From the NCBI GenBank assembly GCA_947085035.1, contig CAMTUW010000009.1:1-60016 (forward strand): a DNA stretch of 60,016 nucleotides, written 5' to 3'. This stretch comes from CAMTUW01 sp947085035 (GTDB lineage Bacteria > Actinomycetota > Coriobacteriia > Anaerosomatales > PHET01). Shown here piece by piece: positions 9,248 to 18,559 of this stretch (the stretch's first letter is position 1; the number at the start of each line of letters is the position of its first letter). Below the pieces are notes generated by a model, which worked only from the letters and a program-made list of their open reading frames with translations, was not told where the DNA came from and searched no databases. The translations under genes were made by a program, and so were the position numbers.

Positions 9248-9749
9248 CGTGTACGGATTGGCGGCGTTCGCTGTTCTCGCCGTGGCCACCCTGGCCGGCG
9301 CGCTTGGCATGCTGGTGGCGCGAAACGTCGTGCACGCGGCCTATTCGCTGCTCGCCGTGTCGGTCACTTCGGCCGGGCTGTTCGCGCTGCTGGAGGCGCG
9401 CTACATCGCGTTGGTGCAGCTGCTCGTCTACGCCGGAGCTGTCGCGATCCTCAACATCTTCACGATCATGATCACGCTCAGGAGGCGCGAAGACGCCGTT
9501 CGCTCGCGTGACTTCTCGCTGCCTGGGGCCTTACTCGCCCTCACGTTCTTCGCCGTCGTCGTGGTGGCGGTTCTGGATGGTGGGATCGCCACGCGTACCG
9601 ACGTCCTCGCGTTCCCGGGCGTCATCGAGTTCGGCGAGCGACTCTTCGCCCTGGATGGATGGGCGCTGCCGTTCGAGATCTCGTCGCTCATCCTGACAGC
9701 GGCGCTCGTGGCCGCCGTGTGGTGGACGAGGGAAGGTGGGGAACGGTGA
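9240..9749 (+). CDS. nuoJ: NADH-quinone oxidoreductase subunit J
   Basis: This 169-residue membrane subunit has about five transmembrane helices. The conserved segment HAAYSLLAVSVTSAGLFALL is followed by the YAGAVAILNIFTIMIT stretch containing the helix-3 pi-bulge region typical of NuoJ. It contributes to the proton-transfer E-channel. The ATG at 9240 overlaps nuoI by 8 bases. Confidence 0.94.
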   Translation: MADVYGLAAFAVLAVATLAGALGMLVARNVVHAAYSLLAVSVTSAGLFALLEARYIALVQLLVYAGAVAILNIFTIMITLRRREDAVRSRDFSLPGALLALTFFAVVVVAVLDGGIATRTDVLAFPGVIEFGERLFALDGWALPFEISSLILTAALVAAVWWTREGGER

Positions 9750-10057
9750 GCGTCGGGTTGAACACATACCTCGTCTTGGCGGCGGCACTTTTCGCGATGG
9801 GATTGTATGGCGCCGTTTCGAAGAAGGGTGCCGTACAGGTTCTGATGTCGCTTGAGCTCATGGCGGTGGCGGTCAGCTTGAACCTCATCGCGTTCTCGCG
9901 CTACGTGACCCCCATCGAGATGACGGGCCAGTTCTTCACCGTGTTCGTGATGGTCGTCTCTGCCGCCGAGATCGGCTTGGGCCTCGCGCTCGTTCTCGCG
10001 ATCTTCAAGTCGGCGCGGTCATCTGAAGTCGACAGCCTGAACGAGCTGAAGGGGTGA
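9746..10057 (+). CDS. nuoK: NADH-quinone oxidoreductase subunit K
   Basis: The 103-residue subunit has three transmembrane helices and the conserved acidic membrane residues of NuoK (VLMSLELMAVAVSLNLIAF and SAAEIGLGLALVLAI). The GTG at 9746 overlaps the nuoJ stop by four bases. Upstream in-frame codons belong to nuoJ. The length is standard (about 100). Confidence 0.95.
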   Translation: MSVGLNTYLVLAAALFAMGLYGAVSKKGAVQVLMSLELMAVAVSLNLIAFSRYVTPIEMTGQFFTVFVMVVSAAEIGLGLALVLAIFKSARSSEVDSLNELKG

Positions 10058-10059
10058 GC

Positions 10060-11970
10060 ATGAACTGGGTCGCCCTCATACCGCTTCTGCCCGCAGCCGC
10101 CTTCGTGGTGCTGCTCCCGCTCTCGCGGGCCATGCGAGCGCGGCTCCTGTGGCTGCCCGTCGGCGCGATGGCCACGTCGTGCGCGCTGTCGGTGGCGGCG
10201 CTCGCTCGCGTCTGGCCGGGAGGCAAACTCGAGGAGCCCGCATGGGCGATCTCGTGGGTTCTGGGCACCGTCGGCGGCAAGAGCCTGAGTCTGGGACTTG
10301 CGCTTGATCCGATGGCGGCCGTGACGTTGTTAGTCGTGACCATCGTCGCCACGTGTGTGCAGGTCTACTCGCTGGGATACATGCACCGAGACCCCCGCGA
10401 AGGGTGGTACTTCGCCGTTCTCTCGCTGTTCACCGCCGCGATGCTCGCGCTCGTGCTCGCAAGCGACCTGCTGCTGACCTTCGCCATGTGGGAGATGATG
10501 GGGTTGTGCTCCTACCTCCTCATCGGTTTCTGGTACGAATCCGAGGGTCCGCGAAAGGCGTCACAGAAGGCGTTTCTCACCACGCGAGTGGGCGACCTGG
10601 GCTTTCTCGTCGCGCTGTTCGTGATCTATGCGAACTCCGGCACCTTCGATCTGGCGACCGTCTTGCAAGATGCTGCCGGCTGGGCACCGGGTGTCGCGGT
10701 CGCGGTGTCGGTGGGTCTGCTGTGGGCGGCGATGGGCAAGTCCGCCCAGTTGCCCCTGCATGTGTGGCTTCCCGATGCGATGGCCGGTCCCACGCCCGCT
10801 TCGGCTCTCATCCACGCGGCCACGATGGTGGCCGCCGGCGTCTTCGTGGTCGCACGCACGCTTCCGATCTTCAAGCACGCCCCGATGGTCATGGACGCGA
10901 TGCTCTGGATCGGCGTGGCCACCGCGATCGCTGGTGGTCTGCTCGCCTGTGTGCAACACGACATCAAGAAGGTGCTCGCGTACTCAACGATCAGCCAGCT
11001 GGGCCTCATGTTCGTCGCGCTGGGAGTGGGCAGCGCCGTGGCGGGCATGCTCCACCTGACGACGCATGCGTTCTTCAAGTCGCTGCTCTTCCTCGGTGCG
11101 GGCGTGATCATCCACGCGGCACACACACAAGACATGCGCGAGATGGGCGGACTCGCACGACACCTGCCCGTCACGACCGCCACGTTCACCGTGGGAAGCC
11201 TGGCGCTCGCGGGAGCCTTTCCTCTGTCCGGCTTCTTCAGCAAAGACGAGATCGTCACCGTTCTTCTCTACGACCACCAGTACGCTGCAGTGGGCGCCGT
11301 GCTCTTCGCCTCGGCACTGACCGCGTTTTATGTGACCAGGCTGTGGTTCCGGGTCTTTTCCGGCCCCGAGCAAAGCGAGGAGTTGCACGAGGCGCACCGC
11401 TCGATGCTCGCGCCCATGGGGGTGCTCGCGCTGATCACTCTTGGCGTAGGGTTCCTGAGTCCGACCTTCATGGAGTTCCTGGGCTATAAAGGGGTGTGGC
11501 CGAAGCCGACGGTCGCCTTGACGACGACCGTGGTCGCGGCGCTGGGTATCTCGATCGGGTGGTGGTTCTACGGACGGCGTTCGGTCGTGGTCAACACGCG
11601 TGCCTGGAAGGCGCGACTCGGATACCTGTACGACTCGTTGGTGCACAAGTTCTACTTCGACCTCACCTACGACAGGTTGTTCGTGAAGGGCTACTTCGTG
11701 GCCGCCGAGGCGGCATCCCAGTTCGATGCCAAGGTCGTTGACGGCGCTGTCAACGGCGCCGGTACGGCATGGGTCGCCACGGCCACAGGCGCCGACCGAT
11801 TCGATCGCGGTGTGATCGATGGTGCCGTGAACGGACTCGCCACGCTGGCCCGCTCGTGCGCGACCTTGCTTCGGCGCGTACAGACGGGCCGAGCCCAGAG
11901 TTATCAACGCCTCGTTGTGGGCGCTGTCGTCTTGCTCATGCTGATTCTCGTCGTCACAAGGGGGGCCTAG
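10060..11970 (+). CDS. nuoL: NADH-quinone oxidoreductase subunit L (antiporter-like)
   Basis: This 636-residue proton-pumping subunit has about 16 transmembrane helices. Motifs include YMHRDPREGWYFA, TFAMWEMMGLCSYLLIGFW with the conserved Glu, and MGKSAQLPLHVWLPDAM with the pumping Lys. HATMVAAGVF and HDIKKVLAYSTISQLG are further family segments. The C-terminal part has the long lateral-helix region. ATG at 10060 was preferred over GTG at 10054 because AAGGGG at 10049-10054 fits as its ribosome site. The GTG would overlap that site. Confidence 0.95.
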   Translation: MNWVALIPLLPAAAFVVLLPLSRAMRARLLWLPVGAMATSCALSVAALARVWPGGKLEEPAWAISWVLGTVGGKSLSLGLALDPMAAVTLLVVTIVATCVQVYSLGYMHRDPREGWYFAVLSLFTAAMLALVLASDLLLTFAMWEMMGLCSYLLIGFWYESEGPRKASQKAFLTTRVGDLGFLVALFVIYANSGTFDLATVLQDAAGWAPGVAVAVSVGLLWAAMGKSAQLPLHVWLPDAMAGPTPASALIHAATMVAAGVFVVARTLPIFKHAPMVMDAMLWIGVATAIAGGLLACVQHDIKKVLAYSTISQLGLMFVALGVGSAVAGMLHLTTHAFFKSLLFLGAGVIIHAAHTQDMREMGGLARHLPVTTATFTVGSLALAGAFPLSGFFSKDEIVTVLLYDHQYAAVGAVLFASALTAFYVTRLWFRVFSGPEQSEELHEAHRSMLAPMGVLALITLGVGFLSPTFMEFLGYKGVWPKPTVALTTTVVAALGISIGWWFYGRRSVVVNTRAWKARLGYLYDSLVHKFYFDLTYDRLFVKGYFVAAEAASQFDAKVVDGAVNGAGTAWVATATGADRFDRGVIDGAVNGLATLARSCATLLRRVQTGRAQSYQRLVVGAVVLLMLILVVTRGA

Positions 11971-11971
11971 G

Positions 11972-13429
11972 GTGCTGAGCTGGATAGTCTTCCTGCCGCT
12001 TGGTGGAGTCGCGCTGTGTGCGCTGCTTCCGAAGAGCCGCAGCGACCTCGCGAAGTGGGTCGCCCTCGTCGTGACCGCCGTCGATCTTGTACTCGTCACG
12101 CTCATGTTGGTGCGTTTCGACGTGGCGGGAGGGATGCAGCACGTCGTTGATGTGCCGTGGATCCCACAGGCGGGCATCCGTTACGCGTTGGGAGTGGACG
12201 GGATGTCTGTCCCGCTCATCGCCCTGTCTGCGCTGCTCACCTTCCTCGCGGTGATCGCGAGCTGGAGGATCGAGCGCAAACCGGCGTTCTATTTCTCCAT
12301 GCTCCTGCTTCTCCAAGTGGGGATGAGCGGAGTGTTCGCCGCGCTCGACTTCGTGTTGTTCTACGTGTTCTGGGAGCTTGTTCTCGTGCCGATGTACTTC
12401 CTGATCGCGCAGTGGGGCGGCCCGAGACGCGAGTACGCCGCGATCAAGTTCTTCCTCTACACGCTGTTCGGTTCGGTCTTCATGCTCATCGGCCTCATCG
12501 TGCTCAGGCTCGAGCTGGGCACGTTCGACCTGATCGAACTCGCACGGCTGGGCTCAACGCTTTCGGCGCCGATGCAGTGGTGGCTGTTCGCCACGTTCTT
12601 CCTCGGCTTCGCGGTCAAGGTGCCGGTGTTTCCTCTTCACACCTGGCTGCCTGACGCGCACGTCGAGGCCCCCACGGCCGGCTCAGTCCTGCTGGCGGGC
12701 GTCATGCTCAAGATGGGAACCTACGGTTTCTTGCGCATCTCGCTTCCCATCCTGCCCGAGGGCTTCTCGCAGTGGCAGTTCGCACTGGCGGTGATCGCGG
12801 TGGTGTCCATCGTCTACGGTGCGGCGGTCTCGTTCGCGCAAAAAGACGTGAAGAAGCTCATCGCCTACTCGTCGGTGTCGCACATGGGCTTCGCGATGCT
12901 TGGGATCGCGGCCGGTACGGCGGCCGGGCTCAACGGTGCGATGGCCGTCAACATCAGCCACGGGCTCACCACAGGCATGCTCTTCCTGATGATCGGCATG
13001 GTCTACGACCGCACGCATACCCGTCAGATCGCAGACCTCTCCGGTCTCGCCGGTCAGATCCCGGTGATCGCGGGACTCATGGCGTTCGCGTCGTTCGCGA
13101 GCATGGGTCTTCCCGGGCTCTCCGGATTCGTTGGCGAGTTCCTCGCGCTGCTGGGCGCGTGGATGTCGACGTCGCTCAGTCCGTGGTTCGTGATCATCGC
13201 GGCACTGGGCGTGCTGCTCGGTGCGGCCTACATGCTCTGGATGCTGCAGCGGGTCGTCATGGGCGAGCCGAGCCAGATCGTGATCGGGCAGGTGGATGCC
13301 TCGCCACGCGAGCTCGTGACGGTTGTGCCGCTGGTCGTGCTGATCGTCGTCATCGGGCTCAACTGGGGAGCGCTGCTGCGCTTCACCGATCCGGTCATGA
13401 CATCGCTTGCGAAGATCGTGGGTGGCTAG
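11972..13429 (+). CDS. nuoM: NADH-quinone oxidoreductase subunit M (antiporter-like)
   Basis: The 485-residue proton-pumping subunit has about 14 helices. Key segments are FYVFWELVLVPMYFLI with the conserved Glu, FAVKVPVFPLHTWLPDAH with the pumping Lys, AQKDVKKLIAYSSVSHMGF and the NISHGLTTGMLF stretch. GTG start one base after the nuoL stop, with an AAGGGGGG ribosome site. nuoN follows without a gap. Confidence 0.95.
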   Translation: MLSWIVFLPLGGVALCALLPKSRSDLAKWVALVVTAVDLVLVTLMLVRFDVAGGMQHVVDVPWIPQAGIRYALGVDGMSVPLIALSALLTFLAVIASWRIERKPAFYFSMLLLLQVGMSGVFAALDFVLFYVFWELVLVPMYFLIAQWGGPRREYAAIKFFLYTLFGSVFMLIGLIVLRLELGTFDLIELARLGSTLSAPMQWWLFATFFLGFAVKVPVFPLHTWLPDAHVEAPTAGSVLLAGVMLKMGTYGFLRISLPILPEGFSQWQFALAVIAVVSIVYGAAVSFAQKDVKKLIAYSSVSHMGFAMLGIAAGTAAGLNGAMAVNISHGLTTGMLFLMIGMVYDRTHTRQIADLSGLAGQIPVIAGLMAFASFASMGLPGLSGFVGEFLALLGAWMSTSLSPWFVIIAALGVLLGAAYMLWMLQRVVMGEPSQIVIGQVDASPRELVTVVPLVVLIVVIGLNWGALLRFTDPVMTSLAKIVGG

Positions 13430-14800
13430 ATGACCGGCTTGGCCCTCCTCATCCCCGAGTTGCTCCTTCTCGTCGGCGTGGCGTGGGCGCTTTTCGCCGA
13501 GCGACTGCCCGGTGGGGACCGAGGCGCCGCTACCGTCGGCGCGGCGCTTGCCGCTGTCGCGGCCCTCGTCGCGGCCCTCTCGCCGGTTGGCGCGTCGCTC
13601 TTTGACGGGTTGCTCGCCATGGACGGCGCAGCACGTTTCGCGCGGGTGGGTGTGGCGGCGCTGCTGGCGGTCTGGTTGCTGTGGACAGCGGGCAGGGGTG
13701 AGGGCAGGATTCGCGAGGCGGTCGCGTTCGCGACGCTCTCTGCGCTGGGCGGCATGCTCATGTGCGGGGCGAACGAGCTCATCACGCTGGTCTTGACGCT
13801 CGAGCTGGCCACGATGCCCGCCTACGTGCTCATCGGGTATCGTAAGAATCGCCCCCAGGGACTCGAGGGCGCTCTCAAGTACTTCCTCCTGTCGATGCTC
13901 ACCTCTCTTGTGATGCTCTACGGCATGTCGTTCCTCTACGGCATCTCCGGCTCGACACGCTTCGATCAGCTGACGGTGGCGTCTGCAGGTTCACTCGGGC
14001 TGCTCGCCGTGTTGATGACCTACATCGGCATGTTCGCGAAGCTCTCGGCGGCCCCGTTCCACTACTGGACGCCTGACGCCTACGAGGGCGCCGAGGCGTG
14101 GACGGTCGCGTTCGTGTCCACGGTCCCCAAGATCGCGGGCGCCGTGGCGATGGTGCGGCTGACCGCAGCGCTTGCGCCCAGCGCGCCCGTGCTGGGAAGC
14201 CTGCTGCTTGCGGCGGCGGTCGCCTCGATGGTGCTCGGCAACTTCGCCGCTCTGACTCAGACCGACGTGCGGCGGATGATGGCCTACTCCGGCGTCGCAC
14301 ACACGGGCTACCTGCTTCTGGCGCTTGCCACGCTCACGCCGCAAGGATCGAGCGCGGCCGTGTTCTACGCGTTCGCCTATGCGATCCCGTCACTCGGGCT
14401 CATGCTTCTCGTGGCCGAGCAAGGTCCTCTCGTCGAGGATTTCGCGGGTCTCGCTCAGAATCGCATCGCAGCGGCGTGGGGCCTGCTCATCATGATCGTC
14501 TCGTTGATCGGGATACCCCCCGCGATAGGGTTCTTCGGCAAGCTGTCGCTGTTCTCCGCCGCGCTCGACGCGGGGCTCGCGATCTGGGTCGGCGTCGCGG
14601 TGCTGACGAGCGTGGTCTCGGCCGCCTACTACCTGCGCATCGTGCGCGCGGCGTTCCTCGCCTCGGGCGAGGGCGCGCGTGCACCGCTTCGTCCGGCGCC
14701 GCTCGCCTCGGCAGCCGTCGCCGCATGCGTGGTCGCGGTGGTGGCCCTGGGCGTCGCTACCGGCCCCTTGCTGAAGTGGATGGGTCCTCTCGGCCTGTAG
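13430..14800 (+). CDS. nuoN: NADH-quinone oxidoreductase subunit N (antiporter-like)
   Basis: The 456-residue third antiporter-like subunit has about 13-14 helices. Typical segments are LTLELATMPAYVLIGYRK, GMFAKLSAAPFHYWTPDAYEGA with the conserved Lys, and QTDVRRMMAYSGVAHTGYLL. The ATG directly follows the nuoM stop. It is the last nuo gene. The 135 bases after it hold no gene and no convincing T-run terminator. Confidence 0.94.
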   Translation: MTGLALLIPELLLLVGVAWALFAERLPGGDRGAATVGAALAAVAALVAALSPVGASLFDGLLAMDGAARFARVGVAALLAVWLLWTAGRGEGRIREAVAFATLSALGGMLMCGANELITLVLTLELATMPAYVLIGYRKNRPQGLEGALKYFLLSMLTSLVMLYGMSFLYGISGSTRFDQLTVASAGSLGLLAVLMTYIGMFAKLSAAPFHYWTPDAYEGAEAWTVAFVSTVPKIAGAVAMVRLTAALAPSAPVLGSLLLAAAVASMVLGNFAALTQTDVRRMMAYSGVAHTGYLLLALATLTPQGSSAAVFYAFAYAIPSLGLMLLVAEQGPLVEDFAGLAQNRIAAAWGLLIMIVSLIGIPPAIGFFGKLSLFSAALDAGLAIWVGVAVLTSVVSAAYYLRIVRAAFLASGEGARAPLRPAPLASAAVAACVVAVVALGVATGPLLKWMGPLGL

Positions 14801-14935
14801 CGCTCGCGCACCAGGCGTGATGCGCGCGTGGTCATTTCGTGTACTGAGTGACTCAGGCGGGCGATAGAGAGTAGGGTTGTCGTACGCGAGCATCCATCAC
14901 GTCTCGCGATGCCACGATAACCTCAGAGGTGCAGC

Positions 14936-16252
14936 ATGAGCGACGAGTACACCCGACCGAACGAGTCATCCGCCGAGCCCCCCGCGATCGACGCGCCGCC
15001 AACCCAGCCGGAGTACGAGGTCGTCTCAGGGCCGCTTCCGGTGTGCGAATACACGGGCGACAGCGACGAGCCGTGCGAGGAGCCCGCGCGTGAGCGCCGC
15101 TGGTCGAGCGCATCAGTGATCATCGCCGCGTCGCTGGGCGCCATGACCGGTGCGATTCTTGCGACTGCGGGAATCATCTGGGCGTTTGGCCTCTTCCCCG
15201 GAATCGCGCCGTTGATAGCTGACGGATTCTCGCCGTCGCCGTCGCCCTCGGCGGCGACGACCATCACGATCGACGGGACCCAGTCTTCAGCGAGCATCTC
15301 CGAGGCGGTCGCCCGCAAGGTGGTCCCGTCAGTCGTCAACGTCACCGTCTTCCAAGAGGTGCAAGATCCCTTCAGCGGCACCGTGCGGCGACGGGCCGTC
15401 GGGAACGGGTCGGGCGTGATCATCCGCGCGGACGGTCACATCCTGACGAACTACCACGTCATCGCGGGTGCCGACGGTGTCATGGTGACCGTGGGCGTCG
15501 ATGATGTTCCTGCGCGGGTGGTGGGAGTCGACCCCTCAAGTGACCTCGCGGTGCTCAAGATCGAGGGCGGCAGCTACCCGGCGATCGAGGTGAGCCCCTC
15601 GCAGGGCCTCGTCGTTGGTCAGTACGTGATGGCAGTTGGTAGTCCGTTCGGGCTTGAGAAGACGGTGACGTCAGGCATAGTGTCTGCGCTGAACCGCTCG
15701 GATATCGTCGAGGGCGCAAGTGACCTGACCGCCTACACGAACCTCATCCAGACCGATGCCGCCATCAATCCCGGCAACTCGGGCGGAGCGCTGGTCGATT
15801 CATCAGGCAGGCTCGTGGGCATCAACACACTCATCCAGTCGCCCTCGGGCGCCGTGGGCGCGCCCCAATCGGCGGGCATCGGCTTCGCGATCCCGGTCGA
15901 TTTCGCGATGGACATCGCCCAGCAGCTCATCACAGACGGGCGCGCCGTGCATCCGTACCTGGGTGTGAGCACCGAATCGGTCAACGAGAACGTCGCCGAG
16001 CGCTTCGGTCTGCCCATCTCGAAGGGCGCGCTCGTGCGCTTCGTGCAGCCGTCCTCTCCGGCTGAAGCGGCCGGTATCGAGAGAGGCGACATCATCGTGC
16101 GCATCGGCGAGACCGTCGTGGGCGGCGTCGAGGACGTGTTCGCCGGGATCCGCGCCAATCGCGTCGGTGACGAGGTCGCGGTCGAGGTCGTGCGAGGAGA
16201 CAGCCGTCGCACGCTGAAGGCCACGCTGGGCTCGGACGCGGACCGACGTTGA
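14936..16252 (+). CDS. HtrA/DegP-type membrane-anchored serine protease
   Basis: The 438-residue protein has an acidic, Pro-rich N-terminus (about 60 residues) and one transmembrane helix (about residues 60-85). A trypsin-like domain follows, then a C-terminal PDZ domain (about 350-430). The catalytic triad is visible as His in TNYHVIAG, Asp in DPSSDLAVLKI and Ser in NPGNSGGALVD. The topology places the protease outside the membrane, where such enzymes degrade misfolded envelope proteins. ATG 14936 follows AGAGGTG. The stop overlaps the next ATG by one base (TGATG). Confidence 0.93.
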   Translation: MSDEYTRPNESSAEPPAIDAPPTQPEYEVVSGPLPVCEYTGDSDEPCEEPARERRWSSASVIIAASLGAMTGAILATAGIIWAFGLFPGIAPLIADGFSPSPSPSAATTITIDGTQSSASISEAVARKVVPSVVNVTVFQEVQDPFSGTVRRRAVGNGSGVIIRADGHILTNYHVIAGADGVMVTVGVDDVPARVVGVDPSSDLAVLKIEGGSYPAIEVSPSQGLVVGQYVMAVGSPFGLEKTVTSGIVSALNRSDIVEGASDLTAYTNLIQTDAAINPGNSGGALVDSSGRLVGINTLIQSPSGAVGAPQSAGIGFAIPVDFAMDIAQQLITDGRAVHPYLGVSTESVNENVAERFGLPISKGALVRFVQPSSPAEAAGIERGDIIVRIGETVVGGVEDVFAGIRANRVGDEVAVEVVRGDSRRTLKATLGSDADRR

Positions 16253-16719
16253 TGCGTATCAACGTCGTAGCCGTGGGTCGCCTCAAGGAGCGCTACTGGG
16301 TCGAGGCTTGCGGTGAGTACCTCAAGCGCCTTCGCTCCTACGCCGACGTGCGCGTGGTCGAGGTCGCCGACCGCGATCCGTCTCGCGGTGGCGAGGAGCG
16401 CGCGCTTGCCGAGGAGGGCGCAGACGTGCTCAAGGCGCTGCCCGAATCCGCACATGTGGTGGCCCTCGACATCGCGGGCCACTCGCCGTCAAGCGAACAG
16501 TTCTCCGGGCACCTCGCGGACCTCGGCTTGGCGGGCCGAAGCTCGGTCGCCTTCGTTATCGGTGGCTCTCACGGACTGTCAGAGGCGGTGCTCGCGCGCG
16601 CTGACGAGCGGATGTCCTTCGGGCCCATGACGCTACCTCACAACCTCGCTCGCGTCGTCTTGCTCGAACAGGTCTACCGAGCGTTTCGCATCGCGCGGAA
16701 AGAGCCCTACCACAAGTAG
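16252..16719 (+). CDS. rlmH: 23S rRNA (pseudouridine1915-N3) methyltransferase
   Basis: The 155-residue SPOUT methyltransferase modifies pseudouridine 1915 in helix 69 of 23S rRNA. The SAM-binding knot region FVIGGSHGLSEAVL and the C-terminal YRAFRIARKEPYHK are family hallmarks, and the length equals E. coli RlmH. The ATG at 16252 shares its A with the protease stop. A TTG one codon earlier is possible but less likely. Confidence 0.95.
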   Translation: MRINVVAVGRLKERYWVEACGEYLKRLRSYADVRVVEVADRDPSRGGEERALAEEGADVLKALPESAHVVALDIAGHSPSSEQFSGHLADLGLAGRSSVAFVIGGSHGLSEAVLARADERMSFGPMTLPHNLARVVLLEQVYRAFRIARKEPYHK

Positions 16720-16784
16720 GGCGTCGCCCGGAGGCGTGGTATCCTGCCTGCTCGTACACCCGGCGCGACGGAAGGGCCTCGCTC

Positions 16785-18488
16785 GTGAGAGACGCGATCT
16801 CGAAACTCGTCGAATCCGCGCTCGACGCTGCCATCGCCGCAGGCGATCTGGTCGTGCCCGAGAGGCCGGATCCCGCCCTCGAGCGCCCGCGCGACCCTTC
16901 GCACGGCGATTGGGCGACCTCGGTGGCTCTTCGGAGCGCGAAGCTCGCCGGGAAGCCTCCTCGCGAGGTAGCAGAAGTCGTGGCGCGCCATCTGGAGCAG
17001 CACGACGACATCGCCGCTGTCGAGATAGCCGGTCCCGGCTTCATCAACCTGCGCCTGTCGCCCACGGCGCTGCAGCGCGTCTTGCGCATCGCGCACGACC
17101 AGGATCGCGATTTCGGCCGAACTGATTCCGGTGCCGGTCGGCGCGTGCAGGTCGAGTTCGTCTCGGCGAACCCTGTCGGGCCGATGCACGTGGGACACGG
17201 TCGCTGGGCCGCGCTGGGTGACTCGATGGCGCGGATCCTCGCGCACACGGGCTGGCAGGTCGAGCGCGAGTTCTACGTCAACGACGCCGGCGTCCAGATG
17301 GACCTCTTCGCCGCAAGCGTGGCCGCTCGCTACGTCGAGCTCTGCGGCGGCTCTGTCCAGTTCCCCGAAAACGGATACCAGGGCGCCTACATCGGCGAGA
17401 TCGCGCACGAGATCTACGCGGACGAGGGAATGTGTTGGCTGGACGCATCTCAAGCCTCGCGAGAAACCCACTTTCGCGAGAAGGCCTACGCGCAGGTTCT
17501 GGCCCACCTGAAGAAGGTGCTTCACGACTTCGGCGTCGATTTCGACGTGTGGTTCTCGGAGCGCACCGTGCACGCACCGACCGCCGACGGCGGACCGAGC
17601 GGTATCGAGTCCGCCATCGCACAACTGCGCGAGCGCGGCTTCATCTACGAGTCCGAAGGCGCGGTGTGGTTCCGCTCCACGGACTTCGACGACGACAAGG
17701 ATCGCGTGTTGCTCAAGGCGGACGGGAGCTACACTTATTTCGCCGCAGACATCGCGTATCACAAGGACAAGTTCGACCGCGGATTCGACCGCGTCATCAA
17801 CATCTGGGGCGCCGATCACCACGGCTACGTCGCGCGGATGAAAGCCGCCGCTGCGGCCCTAGGCCACGAGGGCAAACTCGACCTGGTGATCGGGCAGCTC
17901 GTCAACTTGTTCCGTGACGGCGAGGCGGTGCGCATGAGCAAGCGTACCGGCGAGATGGTCACCTTCGAGGAGCTGCTGGACGAGGTGGGGGCAGACGCCG
18001 CCCGCTACTGGTTCCTGAGGCGCTCGACCGACCAGCAGGTCGACTTCGACATCGCTGTGGCCAAACAGCAGTCGGCCGACAACCCCGTCTACTACGTTCA
18101 ATACGCCCATGCGCGCATCTGCTCGATCCTTCGCAAGGCGGCTCAGGCCGAAGAGGGCGTCCACGTCGACGACATGGCCGCGGAATTCGTGAGCCCCCAC
18201 GCAGACCTCTCTCCGCTGACGGCTCCGGCCGAACTCGCGCTCATGCGCAAGCTCGACGAGTTCCCGGAAGTGGTCGAGGTCGCGTCGCGTGAGCTCGCGC
18301 CTTACAAGGTCGCGCGTTATGCCGAGGACCTCGCCGCGGTGTTTCACCAGTTCTACGCGCAGTGTCGCGTGGTCGACCCCAGCGAACCGCACGTGAGCGC
18401 CGCGCGCCTGTTCGCTGTGGACGCGACTCGAAGGACGCTTCGGTGCGCGCTGGACCTTCTGGGAGTGGACGCGCCCTCATCTATGTAG
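16785..18488 (+). CDS. argS: Arginyl-tRNA synthetase
   Basis: The 567-residue class I synthetase charges tRNA-Arg. It has the N-terminal Add1 domain, the HIGH-like motif in NPVGPMHVGHGRW near residue 130 and a KMSKS-type motif RMSKRTGEMV near residue 385. The C-terminal DALR anticodon-binding domain ends at LRCALDLLGVDAP. Length is normal. GTG at 16785 follows GGAAGGG at a suitable distance. A 65-base gap separates it from rlmH. TATCCT at 16740-16745 could be a -10 element, but the -35 side is unconvincing. Confidence 0.95.
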   Translation: MRDAISKLVESALDAAIAAGDLVVPERPDPALERPRDPSHGDWATSVALRSAKLAGKPPREVAEVVARHLEQHDDIAAVEIAGPGFINLRLSPTALQRVLRIAHDQDRDFGRTDSGAGRRVQVEFVSANPVGPMHVGHGRWAALGDSMARILAHTGWQVEREFYVNDAGVQMDLFAASVAARYVELCGGSVQFPENGYQGAYIGEIAHEIYADEGMCWLDASQASRETHFREKAYAQVLAHLKKVLHDFGVDFDVWFSERTVHAPTADGGPSGIESAIAQLRERGFIYESEGAVWFRSTDFDDDKDRVLLKADGSYTYFAADIAYHKDKFDRGFDRVINIWGADHHGYVARMKAAAAALGHEGKLDLVIGQLVNLFRDGEAVRMSKRTGEMVTFEELLDEVGADAARYWFLRRSTDQQVDFDIAVAKQQSADNPVYYVQYAHARICSILRKAAQAEEGVHVDDMAAEFVSPHADLSPLTAPAELALMRKLDEFPEVVEVASRELAPYKVARYAEDLAAVFHQFYAQCRVVDPSEPHVSAARLFAVDATRRTLRCALDLLGVDAPSSM

Positions 18489-18559
18489 GGGCGCGAGCAG
18501 TAGCACCGTGAGGTGAGTACCGATACCATTCGGACACGTTTCGAGCAGGGAGAAACATC